47,778 bases of DNA from an uncultured Gemmatimonadota bacterium (GTDB taxonomy: Bacteria > Gemmatimonadota > Gemmatimonadetes > Gemmatimonadales > Gemmatimonadaceae), in NCBI GenBank assembly GCA_903900795.1, contig CAIUOO010000067.1, positions 1 to 47,778 of the forward strand, written 5' to 3'. Position numbers and translations under genes: made by a program. Below, in pieces: positions 9,281 to 19,533 of the stretch. Under the pieces are notes generated by a model. It saw nothing but the letters and a program-made list of their open reading frames with translations, did not search any database and was not told the DNA's origin. The stretch's first letter is position 1. Every line of letters starts with the position of its first letter.

Positions 9281-9676
9281 TTGGTGACCCGTGCCACGTT
9301 GAATGTGGTCGACTCGTCGGCGTGGCTCGCCTATTTCGCCGACACGGCGAACGCCGCCGTGTTCGCCGCGGCCATCGAGGACGAGCGGCGGCTCGTGACG
9401 CCGGCGATCTGCCTGCTGGAAGTCTTCAAGGTGATCGCGCGCCAGCGCGGAGAGAGCGACGCACTGCAGGCGATCGCGGTGATGCAGCAGGGGCGTGTGG
9501 TCGATCTCGACGCGACGCTGGCGCTACGAGCGGCATCGCTGGGGCTCGAGCACAAGCTGCCGCTGGCCGACAGCATCGTGTACGCGACCGCGCGCGAACT
9601 TGGTGCGACGGTGTGGACGCAGGACGCCGACTTCGAGGGGCTTCGGGATGTCGAGTACGTCCCGGCGCCTCGCTAA
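9281..9676 (+). CDS. PIN-domain toxin (VapC-like); TTG start, or GTG at 9284
   Basis: NVVDSSAWLAYFADT...LPLADSIVYATAR...VWTQDADFEGL, with conserved PIN acidic residues. Confidence 0.88.
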   Translation: MVTRATLNVVDSSAWLAYFADTANAAVFAAAIEDERRLVTPAICLLEVFKVIARQRGESDALQAIAVMQQGRVVDLDATLALRAASLGLEHKLPLADSIVYATARELGATVWTQDADFEGLRDVEYVPAPR

Positions 9677-9692
9677 TGTCGCCAGCCGCCGT

Positions 9693-9878
9693 TCACCCCG
9701 CCCCCTTCCCCATTCGGCACTTGTCGCTGCAGTAGCGCACCTGTTCCCAGTCGCGCTCCCACTTCTTGCGCCAGCTGAACGGGCGGCCGCAGCGGGCGCA
9801 CAGTTTGTCGGGGTGGCCGTTGACCCCCTGGCCGCGCACGCCGCCGTCGCGCGGGCGTTTGGATTCTCGTGAAGGCAT
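9693..9878 (-). CDS. DUF2256-type small zinc-ribbon protein
   Basis: [31 protein letters not shown]; CxxC...CxxxC arrangement. Confidence 0.8.
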   Translation of the reverse strand: MPSRESKRPRDGGVRGQGVNGHPDKLCARCGRPFSWRKKWERDWEQVRYCSDKCRMGKGAG

Positions 9879-11209
9879 CGCTCCCCAAGCGACCCGAAGC
9901 GGTGCAGAGTTCCCGGATGCAGAGTCCGCACAGTTCTCACGACCCGGCGCACTTCCCGGCGCACTTCCCGGCCAGCACGGAAGACCTCCTGTATTCCGAC
10001 TACCGGAAAACGGAGGAGCTTGGCACGCTCCGCCAAGTGGCCCGCGCCCTCGCCGCCGAAACGAACTCCCAGAGCGTGCTGCAAACGCTTTGCGAGCTTT
10101 CCATGGTGCGGGGGCGAGCAAATGGCGCTTCAGTGGCCGAATTAAGTGGTGATAATGGCGTATATGTGGCCTGTGCCGGGCGCACCAACGATCTGCTGTC
10201 CATGTCCTTCCCGCTCGAAGGCACGGTTACCGGACGGGTGGCCAACGAGCTGCGCGCCATCACCATCCTGGCGCCACAGGCCAGCTCGCCGTTCTTCGCC
10301 GACCTGCTGCCGCGGCTGGGCATCGGCCCCATGCTGCTGCTGCCGCTGGTGGCCAATGGCCAGCTGTTCGGCATCCTCTCGATTACCCGCGACATCGGGC
10401 ACCCGCAGTTCGACGAGGCCGACGAGGAGCGGCTGGGGGTCATGGCCGACCTGGCCGCCCTCGCGCTCTGGAAGGCCCGACTGCTGGAAGACGCCCGTTC
10501 CGCTGATGCCGCAAAAACCAGCCTTTTAGCGACACTATCGCACGAGCTTCGCACCCCTTTAACGGCACTGGAGGGGTATAGCGAGCTGTTGGAAGATCAA
10601 ATCCTCGGGCCGCTGTCGCCCGAACAGCAGGATGTGGTCATGCGCCTGCGCACCGTGGGACGGCACTTGGGCTCGCTCATCGAGGACATTCTCACCTACG
10701 CCAGCCTTGAGGCCGACCGCCTCACGCCGCGCAACGCCACCGTCCGCGTGCCCGAACTGCTGGATTCCCTCCATCCGTTCATCGAGCCGCTGGCACGCGA
10801 AAAGGGGATCGAGTTCTCGATCGACCTCGAGCCGGGGCTCCCGCTGATGCACACCGACGAGGCCCGGGTACGGCAGATTCTGCTCAATCTCTGCCAGAAT
10901 GCCGTGAAGTTCACGGAGGAGGGGGCCGTGGGGGTGCGGGTCACCCGCGGCTCGCCGCTGGCCGACGGCGCCGCCACCATCCGGTTTGCCGTGCGCGACT
11001 CGGGCATCGGCATCGAGCCCACCGACATGCAGCGGCTGTTTCGCCCGTTCTCCCAGATCGAGAACGTGCCGGCCGGTCGACACCGGGGCACCGGCTTGGG
11101 GCTCTATATCGCGCGCCGTCTCGCCACCATGCTGGGCGGGCGCATCGAGGTGGTGTCGCGCCCCGGCGACGGCTCGGTGTTCACCCTTGTCGTGCCCGTG
11201 ACACACTGA
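9869..11209 (+). CDS. GAF-domain sensor histidine kinase (start may be 9917)
   Basis: GAF-like N-terminus; His[25 protein letters not shown]; HATPase [34 protein letters not shown]. Confidence 0.9.
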   Translation: MKASLPKRPEAVQSSRMQSPHSSHDPAHFPAHFPASTEDLLYSDYRKTEELGTLRQVARALAAETNSQSVLQTLCELSMVRGRANGASVAELSGDNGVYVACAGRTNDLLSMSFPLEGTVTGRVANELRAITILAPQASSPFFADLLPRLGIGPMLLLPLVANGQLFGILSITRDIGHPQFDEADEERLGVMADLAALALWKARLLEDARSADAAKTSLLATLSHELRTPLTALEGYSELLEDQILGPLSPEQQDVVMRLRTVGRHLGSLIEDILTYASLEADRLTPRNATVRVPELLDSLHPFIEPLAREKGIEFSIDLEPGLPLMHTDEARVRQILLNLCQNAVKFTEEGAVGVRVTRGSPLADGAATIRFAVRDSGIGIEPTDMQRLFRPFSQIENVPAGRHRGTGLGLYIARRLATMLGGRIEVVSRPGDGSVFTLVVPVTH

Positions 11210-11280
11210 GCACACGCGCCCGGCGATGGAGTGCACCGCTCACCTGTGTCTTCGAGAACCCGCCATTACATTCGAAGATT

Positions 11281-14061
11281 ATGACCGCTGCCATCACGAG
11301 CGTTTTCAACGACGGCATTTTTGCCGAACAATTCGAGCGTTATCGTCACGACCCCGCCAGTGTGGACGAGACGTGGCGCCAGTATTTCCGCATCGCCGAG
11401 TCGCTGTTCGGACCGGGGGCGGCGACGCCATCGTCGGCCCCAGCGGGTGGCGCCACCTACGACGTCGCCTTCCTCCGGAAAGTGGCGGCGGCCGCCTCGC
11501 TGCAGCAGGCTATCCGCAGCTACGGGCACTACGCGGTGCAGCTCGATCCCCTCGGCACGCCGCCTCCCGGCGCTGAGGATCTGAGCCCGGCGTACTGGGG
11601 GCTCACCGAGGCCGATCTGCAGGCGATTCCCGGCGAGGCCCTTGGCGACGCGCGCTTTGCCACCGCCGCTGACGCCATCGCGCGCAAGCGGCAGGTGTAT
11701 GCGGGGCGCATCGGCTGGGAGGTGTGGCATCTCGAAGTCGACGAAGAGCGCGACTGGTTTCAGCGCGCGTTCCGCGATGGTGTGCTCACGCGAGATCTCA
11801 CCCCCGACGAAAAGAAGGACACGCTGCGTCGCCTCAATCAGGTGGACGGGCTTGAGCGCTTCATCGGTCGGGCGTATCAGGGGTATAAGCGCTTCTCGGT
11901 GGAAGGCACCGACACGCTGATTCCGATGCTCGACGAAGTGATTCGCGAGTCGGGACGCTCGGGTGCGCGCGAGATCGTGATCGGCATGGCGCATCGCGGT
12001 CGGCTGAACGTGCTCACGAACGTGATGGGCAAGCCATTCGAAAGTCTGTTCGCCGAGTTCGAAGGTCGTCACGATCACGTCGACGGCAACGCGACGGGCG
12101 ACGTGAAGTACCACATGGGCTTCGTCGGCTCACGCGACGTCGACGGCAAGATGGTGACGCTGCGGCTGGCGCCCAACCCGTCGCATCTCGAAGTGGTGAA
12201 CCCGGTCGTCGAAGGCATGGTACGCGCGTTGCAGCGCGTTCCGGGCCGGTTAGCCGAGCGCGATGAACTCGCGGTGGTGCCGGTGGCCATTCACGGCGAC
12301 GCGGCGTTCCCGGGCGAGGGCATCGTGGCCGAAACGCTCAACATCTCGCACCTGAACGCGTATCGCACCGGCGGCACGATCCACATCATCGTGAACAATC
12401 AGGTCGGTTTCACCACCGACCCGACCGATGCCCGCTCCACCCACTACGCGTCGGATCTCGCGAAGGGCTTCGAGATGCCGGTGTTCCACGTGAACGCCGA
12501 CGACGCGCAGGCCTGCCTCACGGCGGTGCGGGTGGCGTGCGCGTATCGCGCCACGTTCAAGAAGGACGTGTTGATCGACCTCGTGGGCTATCGTCGTCAC
12601 GGGCACAACGAAGGTGATGAGCCGATGTACACGCAGCCCACGCGGTACGCGCAGATCCGCAAGCACCCCACGGTGCCGCAGGTGTGGGCCAGCCGCCTGG
12701 TGGCCGAGGGTGTCGTCACCGAGGCGGAAGCGGCCGAAGTCGAGCAGGCGGTCTCGCTGCATTATGCCGAGATTCATGCGCGCTTCAAGCAGTCATTGCT
12801 GAGCAGCGAGCAGCACGCGCCGTGGCCGGCCGTACCGGCGTCGGCGCAGACGGCCGTGGTCACCAGCGTGGCGGTCGAGCGGTTGCAGGAGGTGAACGAA
12901 GCGCTGCTCACCTGGCCGTCCGATCACAAGCCGAATCCGCGGTTGGCCAAGCAGCTCGAGCGTCGTCGCGAGACGATGGGTGAGCAGGGTGGTATCGAGT
13001 GGGGACACGCCGAAGCGTTGGCGTTCGGTACGCTGCTCCTCGACGGCATGTCGGTGCGCATCACGGGTCAGGACGCCGAGCGCGGCACCTTCTCGCATCG
13101 TCATGCGGTGCTCAGCGACAGCGAGAACGGCCGCAAGTACGCGCCGCTTGCCAACCTGCCCGGAGCCAAGGGCGTGTTCGAGATCTTCAACTCGGCGCTC
13201 TCCGAGACCGCCGTGCTGGCGTTCGAATACGGCTTCAGTACCGTTGCCACCGACGCGCTTACGGTGTGGGAAGCGCAGTTCGGTGACTTCGTGAACGTGG
13301 CGCAGCCGATCATCGACCAGTTCATCGTGGCCGACCGCGCCAAGTGGGGACAGGACAGCGGCGTGGTGATGCTGCTGCCGCACGGCTATGAGGGACAAGG
13401 CCCGGAGCATTCGAGCGCGCGTCTCGAGCGGTTCCTGCAGATGTGTGCCGAAGGCAACATGACCGTCGCCTACTGCAGTACGCCAGCACAGTACTTCCAC
13501 CTGTTGCGTCGGCAGGCGCTGCGGACATCGCGTCGTCCGCTCATCTGCATGCAGCCGAAGTCGCTGCTGCGTTTGCCGCAGGCGGCGTCGAAGCTCGACG
13601 ACTTGTCGCAGGGTGGATTTCAGTCGGTGATCGACGATCCCATCGCGTCGCAGCATCGTGACGATGTGCGTCGCATCGTGTTCTGCACGGGCAAGCTGTA
13701 TTACGACATGTCGCTGGCGGCGACGCGCAATCCGCACGTGGCGCTGGTGCGCGTCGAACAGCTGTATCCGTGGCCGCACGAGGAAATCGTGCGCATCATG
13801 GACCTGTATCCCTCGATCGAACAGGTCGTATGGGCGCAGGAAGAGCCGAAGAATCAGGGTGCGTGGACCTACGTGCAGCCGCGCTTGCGGGCGTCGGCCG
13901 GCGCGTCGGTGGGTGTGCGCTACGTGGGCCGTCCGGAGCGCGCGAGTCCGGCGGAAGGGTACATGGATGCGCATCAGGCCGAGCAGGCCCGAATCATTGC
14001 GATGATCATGGATACCGGCGAAGTGGCCGTGGAGCGCGCCACGATGACGGTGGGGCAGTGA
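11281..14061 (+). CDS. sucA: 2-oxoglutarate dehydrogenase E1 component
   Basis: EQFERYRHDPASVDETWRQYF, IGMAHRGRLNVL, HMGFVGSRDVDGK, LPHGYEGQGPEHSSARLERFLQ motifs. Confidence 0.96.
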   Translation: MTAAITSVFNDGIFAEQFERYRHDPASVDETWRQYFRIAESLFGPGAATPSSAPAGGATYDVAFLRKVAAAASLQQAIRSYGHYAVQLDPLGTPPPGAEDLSPAYWGLTEADLQAIPGEALGDARFATAADAIARKRQVYAGRIGWEVWHLEVDEERDWFQRAFRDGVLTRDLTPDEKKDTLRRLNQVDGLERFIGRAYQGYKRFSVEGTDTLIPMLDEVIRESGRSGAREIVIGMAHRGRLNVLTNVMGKPFESLFAEFEGRHDHVDGNATGDVKYHMGFVGSRDVDGKMVTLRLAPNPSHLEVVNPVVEGMVRALQRVPGRLAERDELAVVPVAIHGDAAFPGEGIVAETLNISHLNAYRTGGTIHIIVNNQVGFTTDPTDARSTHYASDLAKGFEMPVFHVNADDAQACLTAVRVACAYRATFKKDVLIDLVGYRRHGHNEGDEPMYTQPTRYAQIRKHPTVPQVWASRLVAEGVVTEAEAAEVEQAVSLHYAEIHARFKQSLLSSEQHAPWPAVPASAQTAVVTSVAVERLQEVNEALLTWPSDHKPNPRLAKQLERRRETMGEQGGIEWGHAEALAFGTLLLDGMSVRITGQDAERGTFSHRHAVLSDSENGRKYAPLANLPGAKGVFEIFNSALSETAVLAFEYGFSTVATDALTVWEAQFGDFVNVAQPIIDQFIVADRAKWGQDSGVVMLLPHGYEGQGPEHSSARLERFLQMCAEGNMTVAYCSTPAQYFHLLRRQALRTSRRPLICMQPKSLLRLPQAASKLDDLSQGGFQSVIDDPIASQHRDDVRRIVFCTGKLYYDMSLAATRNPHVALVRVEQLYPWPHEEIVRIMDLYPSIEQVVWAQEEPKNQGAWTYVQPRLRASAGASVGVRYVGRPERASPAEGYMDAHQAEQARIIAMIMDTGEVAVERATMTVGQ

Positions 14062-16763
14062 AGTCGCTAGGGCGCACCAGGGTCCACCAGATGCTGACAA
14101 GCGCTGCGGCTATTGCCGCGGCGCTTGTCGCTGGTGGGCGGGCCATGTCGGCGCAGACCGTGACACTCGACCGCGGCGCCGCCGCCTTGGGCTCCACGCT
14201 GGCCGGCGTGGGCACCACGGGTCGCGTGCTCACGGTGGCCGCGCACCCCGACGACGAGGATACGCCGATCATTGCGTGGCTGGCCAAGGGCCGCCATGTG
14301 GAAACGGCATATCTGTCGCTCACGCGTGGCGATGGCGGGCAGAACTTGCTCGGTAACGAACTGGGCGAAGCGCTCGGCGCGATCCGCACCCAGGAGCTGT
14401 TGTCGGCGCGTCGCATTGATGGTGGCAAGCAGTACTTCACGCGCGCGTATGACTTCGGCTTCAGCAAGAACGCCGAAGAGACGTATATGCACTGGCCCAA
14501 GGACTCCATTCTCGGCGACGTGGTACGTGTGGTACGCGCGTTCCGTCCGCATGTGATGGTGGCCTTCTTCAGCGGCACGCCGCGCGACGGGCATGGGCAT
14601 CATCAGGTGTCGGGGTTGCTGGCGCGCGAAGCGTACGATCTGGCGGCCGACACGGTGCGCTTTCCGGTGAAAGGCTTTGGGTTGCCGTGGACGCCGCAGA
14701 AGTTCTATCGCAGCGCGCGACAGGCCCCTGACTCGGCCACGTTGCGCGTGAATGTGGGCGAGTACGATGCGCTGTTGGGACGGAGCTACTACGAGATCGC
14801 GGCCGAGAGCCGCTCACAGCACAAGAGCCAAGGGTTTGGCGTGTTGCAGAAGAAGGGCGCTATTCCGGGATATCTCTCGCGTGAAGCCTCGCGCGTGGGG
14901 CCGGAGAATGCGCGTAGCGAGCAGTCGTTGTTCGATGGCATCGACACCACGTGGACGGCGTTGCGCGGCGCGCTTCCGGTTGCGGCGCAACCCGTGCTCG
15001 ACTCGGCGTTGCGTACCATCACGGCGGTGCGCGTGGCGTATCGCGCGGATGATCCGTCGCCGATTGTCGCGCCGCTGGCCCAAGCGCTGCGGCAGCTACG
15101 CGACGTGCGTGGTGCGAGTGGCAGTGGCCCCGGCATTCTGATTGCCGGTCGTCCGGGTGCGTCGTCCAGCTTGTCGCGCCGCGCCCCCGACGAAGCGCCG
15201 CCGGCGCTATGGGATGCGCTGGTCACGACGATCGATCGCGCTGAGCATGCGTTGGTGCTGGCGGCGGGTGTGGCCGTGGAAGCCACGGCCCCGCGTGCCA
15301 CGTTCCCGGTGCGTGAGGCGGTGAAGATTGCGGTGAACGATTCGCTGCCGGTCACCATTACCGTGTTCAATCGCGGCCGCGCTGCGGTGCAGTTGCTGAA
15401 TGCGTCGGTGGCGGGATTGGGATTGCGTCCGGGTGAAGTGGGCGACGTGGCGATCAGCCCCGACAGCGCCGCGGTACTCAACCGCTGGGCGGTGGCATTT
15501 CAGGCGAATTCCCCGTGGTGGCGTGCCTTCGGTCGCAAACAGCAGGATTGGTTTCAGGCACCGATCGACGCGCGCACCGAAGCGCAGCAGCAGGAGCAGC
15601 GTGCCACGATGGTGCAGGCGCGACTCATGATCGCCGGGGAAAGCGTGACGGTGAATGAGCCGGTGGTGTATCGCTTTGCCGATCCGATCAAGGGCGATCA
15701 GCAGGTGCCGGTGTCGGCGGTGCCCGGCATCACGGTGAATCTCGGCAGCACGATGGAGTACATCCGCGCTGGCGTGCCGGTCGAACGGTTCGTGCCGGTT
15801 CGGATTCAGTCGTCGTATCCGCACGACGCGGAGGTCACGGTGAAGCTCGAGCTCCCCGAGGGGCTCAAGGCCGACTCGGTGGAACGCGAACGCGTGTTGG
15901 GCCCCGATGGCGCCACGATTCTCACCTTCCGTGTGCGTGGTATGGTGAAGGAAGGGCGTCTCGAACTCGTCGCCCTCGCGCTGCACGAGGGTGCGCTGAG
16001 CACGAGCAGCGTGTTCACGATCCAGTACGATCACATCACGCCGATGCGCCTGTACGGCGCGAGCGGCATGTATCTGTCGTCCGTCAACGTGAAGCTCCCA
16101 CCGCGCGCCCGGGTGGGCTACGTGAAAGGCGTTGGTGACACCGGCCTCGAGGCGCTCGAGCAGCTCGACATCGCGGTGGAGAAGATCGAACCGTCGATGC
16201 TGACCAGCACGGACTTGTCGCGTTTCACGAGTATCGTGGTCGGGCCGCGCGCGTATGAAGCGAGCGACGTGCTGGTGCGCAACAACGCGCGGTTGCTCGA
16301 CTACGCGACCAAGGGTGGCACACTGGTCGTGCAGTACGGCGCGCAGGACATGAATCGATTCCCGGGTGTCGTGCCGTATCCGATGCAGTGGACCCGCCCG
16401 GCCGCACGTGTCACGATGGAGCAGGCGCCGGTGACCGTGTTGCAGCCCATGCATCCGCTGCTGGTGGGGCTCAACCGCATCGGCGCAGCGGATTGGGCCG
16501 ACTGGGCGCAGGAACGCGCCACGTACATGCCGAGCACGTTCGACACGCGTTATACGCCGCTGTTGGCGATGAACGATCCGAATGAACCGGTGCAACAGGG
16601 GGGCTTGCTCGTGGCCCCACTGGGCAAGGGGCGCTACGTGTACGTCACGCTCGCGCTGTTCCGGCAGTTGCCGAACGGGGTGCCGGGCGCGGCGCGGATT
16701 CTGGCGAATTTGATCAACGCAGCGCCGGTGGTCAGTGCACCTTCACGGGGGCAGGGTCGTTGA
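14058..16763 (+). CDS. Large secreted PIG-L/LmbE-family deacetylase with C-terminal extension
   Basis: Signal peptide; VLTVAAHPDDEDTPIIAWLA; DGHGHHQVSG; GTG start overlaps sucA stop by 4 nt; about 900 aa. Confidence 0.88.
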   Translation: MKSLGRTRVHQMLTSAAAIAAALVAGGRAMSAQTVTLDRGAAALGSTLAGVGTTGRVLTVAAHPDDEDTPIIAWLAKGRHVETAYLSLTRGDGGQNLLGNELGEALGAIRTQELLSARRIDGGKQYFTRAYDFGFSKNAEETYMHWPKDSILGDVVRVVRAFRPHVMVAFFSGTPRDGHGHHQVSGLLAREAYDLAADTVRFPVKGFGLPWTPQKFYRSARQAPDSATLRVNVGEYDALLGRSYYEIAAESRSQHKSQGFGVLQKKGAIPGYLSREASRVGPENARSEQSLFDGIDTTWTALRGALPVAAQPVLDSALRTITAVRVAYRADDPSPIVAPLAQALRQLRDVRGASGSGPGILIAGRPGASSSLSRRAPDEAPPALWDALVTTIDRAEHALVLAAGVAVEATAPRATFPVREAVKIAVNDSLPVTITVFNRGRAAVQLLNASVAGLGLRPGEVGDVAISPDSAAVLNRWAVAFQANSPWWRAFGRKQQDWFQAPIDARTEAQQQEQRATMVQARLMIAGESVTVNEPVVYRFADPIKGDQQVPVSAVPGITVNLGSTMEYIRAGVPVERFVPVRIQSSYPHDAEVTVKLELPEGLKADSVERERVLGPDGATILTFRVRGMVKEGRLELVALALHEGALSTSSVFTIQYDHITPMRLYGASGMYLSSVNVKLPPRARVGYVKGVGDTGLEALEQLDIAVEKIEPSMLTSTDLSRFTSIVVGPRAYEASDVLVRNNARLLDYATKGGTLVVQYGAQDMNRFPGVVPYPMQWTRPAARVTMEQAPVTVLQPMHPLLVGLNRIGAADWADWAQERATYMPSTFDTRYTPLLAMNDPNEPVQQGGLLVAPLGKGRYVYVTLALFRQLPNGVPGAARILANLINAAPVVSAPSRGQGR
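14096..14129 (+). other. 15-bp inverted repeat with 4-nt loop in the 5' coding region of the PIG-L gene
   Basis: GACAAGCGCTGCGGC-TATT-GCCGCGGCGCTTGTC; all pairs match as RNA counting one U-G. Confidence 0.8.
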
Positions 16764-17580
16764 AGACCCCTTGAACGCCATCCGCGTCGTCTGGTGCGAG
16801 GAGCGAAAGCCAGTCGAGGTGCAGATCCCCGATCGCGACAAAGTGCGCATTGAGTCGGCGGGGGGAGTGATAGCGCAAGGGCGCGCCCGCCGTGTCAAAG
16901 ACCTCCCCACCGGCGGCGGCGAGCACCGCGTGTGCCGCCGCCGTATCCCATGGCATCGTCGGCCCGTCGCGATAGTACAGATCGGCACGCCCCTCCGCGA
17001 TGAGGCAGAACTTCAACGAGCTGCCCATGCTCAGCGTGCTGGCGTCGGGCAGGCGTTCCAGCAGCGCGCGGACCTGTGGACCGGCATGATCCCGACTGGC
17101 GACGAGGCGCAGCGGCACTGCGGGTGCGCCTCGTGTCACGTGGATACGCCGGCGCTCGTCGCCGTGCCAACGCTCAGCCCCACCGTCGGTGGTTACCCAG
17201 GTGGTTCCGAGCACGGGGGCATACACCACACCGCGTATCGGACGCCCGTCTCGGACGAGCGCGATGTTGACCGTGAACTCACCGGTCCGCTTGATGAACT
17301 CCTTGGTCCCGTCGAGCGGATCAATGAGCCAATAGTCTCCGCGCTGCGGTGCCACCGTGTCCTCCGCGCCCGCATCTTCCTCGGAGACAATCGCGATGGT
17401 CGGCGAGAGGGCGGCAAGGGCGTCAACGATGACCTGATGGCTGCGCCGATCCGCTTCCGTCAGCGGCGAGGCGTCCGACTTCTGTTCCACGGCCATCGGC
17501 GTGTCCGCGTGATAGACCGCGAGAATTGCCGCACCGGCATCGTGCGCGACCTGTACCAGCTGTTCCGTCGAGATCACCAC
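16732..17580 (-). CDS. cysQ: 3'(2'),5'-bisphosphate nucleotidase (CysQ/inositol monophosphatase family)
   Basis: SPLTEADRRSHQVI, SEEDAG, YWLIDPLDGTKEFIKRTGEFTVNIALV, MPWDTAAAHAVLAAAGG. Confidence 0.92.
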   Translation of the reverse strand: MVISTEQLVQVAHDAGAAILAVYHADTPMAVEQKSDASPLTEADRRSHQVIVDALAALSPTIAIVSEEDAGAEDTVAPQRGDYWLIDPLDGTKEFIKRTGEFTVNIALVRDGRPIRGVVYAPVLGTTWVTTDGGAERWHGDERRRIHVTRGAPAVPLRLVASRDHAGPQVRALLERLPDASTLSMGSSLKFCLIAEGRADLYYRDGPTMPWDTAAAHAVLAAAGGEVFDTAGAPLRYHSPRRLNAHFVAIGDLHLDWLSLLAPDDADGVQGVFNDPAPVKVH

Positions 17581-17814
17581 ATCCCCCAGCGAAGCGCTAC
17601 AAGAAAGACGGTCGAGAAACACGCTCCCGCACAACGTCAGCAACATGAGCGGCGTACCGAGCCGGGAATGATCTGTTCGTGCCCACCGGCAGCGCCGCAT
17701 CCAGCGGTCAGACGAGCAGAAGCTCTCGCCGGTCACGCCTGCGCGCGGCAAAGCCCCGATCGAGCACCTTCCCCGAAGTGGCTCGGCTGAGCGATCATCA
17801 CGACCACCACCACG

Positions 17815-18486
17815 ATGATGAAAACACAACCCACCAGCCTGACACAGTTTTTCCTCCGCATCGGCGACGAGGCGCTCACGCGTTGTCGCATGGTCTTCAG
17901 CCGCGAGCCTCGGGCGATCCACGACTGGAAGCGGCGGGGAAGTCCCCTGCCACCGCCACCCGTCGTCAAGCAGCAGATGCTCCTCGGCCTCGCGAGACGG
18001 TACTCGCTGCGGCTTTTCGTCGAGACGGGCACGAGCTTCGGCGACATGGTGCGGGCGATGATTCCCCACTTCGATCGAATCTGGACGATCGAACTTGGCG
18101 ATCAGCTCTATGCCGAGGCTCAGGAGAAGTTCCGTGATGAACGAAAGGTCCAACTGATTCACGGCGACAGCGGTCGGGAGTTGGGCCGTCTGCTCCCCAC
18201 ACTCGATGCCCCGGCCCTCTTCTGGCTCGATGCCCATTATTCCGGCGGGCAGCTGCGCGGGGCCACGTCGGCTCGTGGTGAGAAGGACACTCCCATTCTC
18301 GAGGAACTCGCCCACATCCTCGGAGCGGCCGACATACGCCACGTCGTCGTGATTGATGATGCGAGACTGTTTGGAACCGATCCCGCGTATCCCACCCTCG
18401 ACACCGTCGCGGCGTTCGTGACATCACGAAGCCCGCAGCGTCGCATGATCATCGATTGCGACGGCATCCAGATCCTGCCAGGTTGA
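17815..18486 (+). CDS. Class I SAM-methyltransferase-fold protein
   Basis: LFVETGTSFGDMVRAMIPHFDRIWTIELGDQLYAEAQEKF...VQLIHGDSGRELG...FWLDAHYSGG. Confidence 0.65.
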   Translation: MMKTQPTSLTQFFLRIGDEALTRCRMVFSREPRAIHDWKRRGSPLPPPPVVKQQMLLGLARRYSLRLFVETGTSFGDMVRAMIPHFDRIWTIELGDQLYAEAQEKFRDERKVQLIHGDSGRELGRLLPTLDAPALFWLDAHYSGGQLRGATSARGEKDTPILEELAHILGAADIRHVVVIDDARLFGTDPAYPTLDTVAAFVTSRSPQRRMIIDCDGIQILPG

Positions 18487-18584
18487 CCGGACGGCAGTGA
18501 GCGTCCATTGTAGCTGGCAGACGGTCGAGCATTGCGATTTCGCGTTGCCTCTTGCACACCCGTCCCAAAGAGGATGATCTCGCG

Positions 18585-19529
18585 ATGAGATGGACGATCG
18601 AACCGCCGCCGGCCTATTTCGTGCACGTACCGAAGACCGGAGGGATTACGCTGGGCCGGTTTTTGGAGGATGCGTACCTACCACACGACCGCGTGCGGCT
18701 CAATCCTCCCGTCATGCGAAGGGTCTCGCTGGAGCAATTGCGCCGGTTTCGCTTCTACCACTCGTTTCATCAGGGCCGACGGCTGCTCGAAATGACCGGT
18801 CGGCCCGATCTGCTCACGATCACGATGGTGCGTGATCCGGTGGAGCGGTCGGTGTCGCAGATGCTCCATCTGCAACGGGTCGTCCGCGACATTCCTCACA
18901 CGTTCACGCCCGAGTATCTCGCTTCGGTGGCACCAATCGTGAACGCCTCGTTGGAAGATTGCGTGGAACACGAGGCGTTCGCAAAAGCCTGCGACAGTCA
19001 GATCCGCACGCTCGGCGTGATGGAAGACTATACGCCGCTTTTCCAGGGTAGCCCGGATGCGACGAGCGGCCGTAGCGTCATCCGTCCTTTTCCGCTGCCG
19101 CCGCTCATGGACGTCGACGACGCGTCGCAACTCTTGGCCAATGCCAAGCGCTGGCTCTCCGAGATCGATGTCGTCGGCACGACTGAACACTACCACGAGT
19201 CGGTGCTCATCGCGTGCGACATGCTGGGGATTCCCGCGCCGCCGAAGTTGCAAATGCTCAACGCCAACCCAGAGCGCCACAACACAAGATCGCAATACCG
19301 CGAACGGCTGCCGCCGAAGCTCGTATCGCAACTGGAGGAACTGACCGCGGACGACCGGGAACTCTACGGGATCGCGGCGGAGCGGTTCCACGAGCAGTGG
19401 AGCCGGTATCAGGCGAGGCCTCGGCGGGCCTACAGCATCGGGGCCCACGTGCGACACGCGACGATACGGCCATTACGGGCTGCCGTGCAGCCCCTGCGGC
19501 GCATCGCGAAGCGGATCCTTCGAAAGTGA
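18585..19529 (+). CDS. Sulfotransferase family protein
   Basis: 5'-PSB-like FVHVPKTGGITLGRFL and 3'-PB-like TMVRDPVERSVSQML. Confidence 0.82.
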   Translation: MRWTIEPPPAYFVHVPKTGGITLGRFLEDAYLPHDRVRLNPPVMRRVSLEQLRRFRFYHSFHQGRRLLEMTGRPDLLTITMVRDPVERSVSQMLHLQRVVRDIPHTFTPEYLASVAPIVNASLEDCVEHEAFAKACDSQIRTLGVMEDYTPLFQGSPDATSGRSVIRPFPLPPLMDVDDASQLLANAKRWLSEIDVVGTTEHYHESVLIACDMLGIPAPPKLQMLNANPERHNTRSQYRERLPPKLVSQLEELTADDRELYGIAAERFHEQWSRYQARPRRAYSIGAHVRHATIRPLRAAVQPLRRIAKRILRK

Positions 19530-19533
19530 GCCG

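Noticed and set aside
9869-11209. Two-component system around the histidine kinase
   Set aside because: No response regulator gene is adjacent; it appears as an orphan kinase and nothing else in the neighbourhood supports a dedicated pathway
5107-14061. Functional link between the TPP riboswitch locus and sucA (a ThDP-dependent enzyme)
   Set aside because: Several kb and unrelated genes lie between; no shared regulatory motif seen upstream of sucA, so the proximity looks coincidental
12793-14100. 435-aa minus-strand ORF opposite sucA
   Set aside because: Arg/His-rich translation with no family motifs; typical antisense shadow ORF in GC-rich DNA opposite a clear sucA
15207-16595. 462-aa minus-strand ORF opposite the PIG-L gene
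   Set aside because: Low-complexity His/Arg-rich shadow ORF; the plus-strand gene has clear PIG-L motifs
17801-17824. ATCATCACGACCACCACCACGATGATG palindrome-like string before 17815
   Set aside because: Short trinucleotide-biased sequence overlapping the ATG; too degenerate to call an operator
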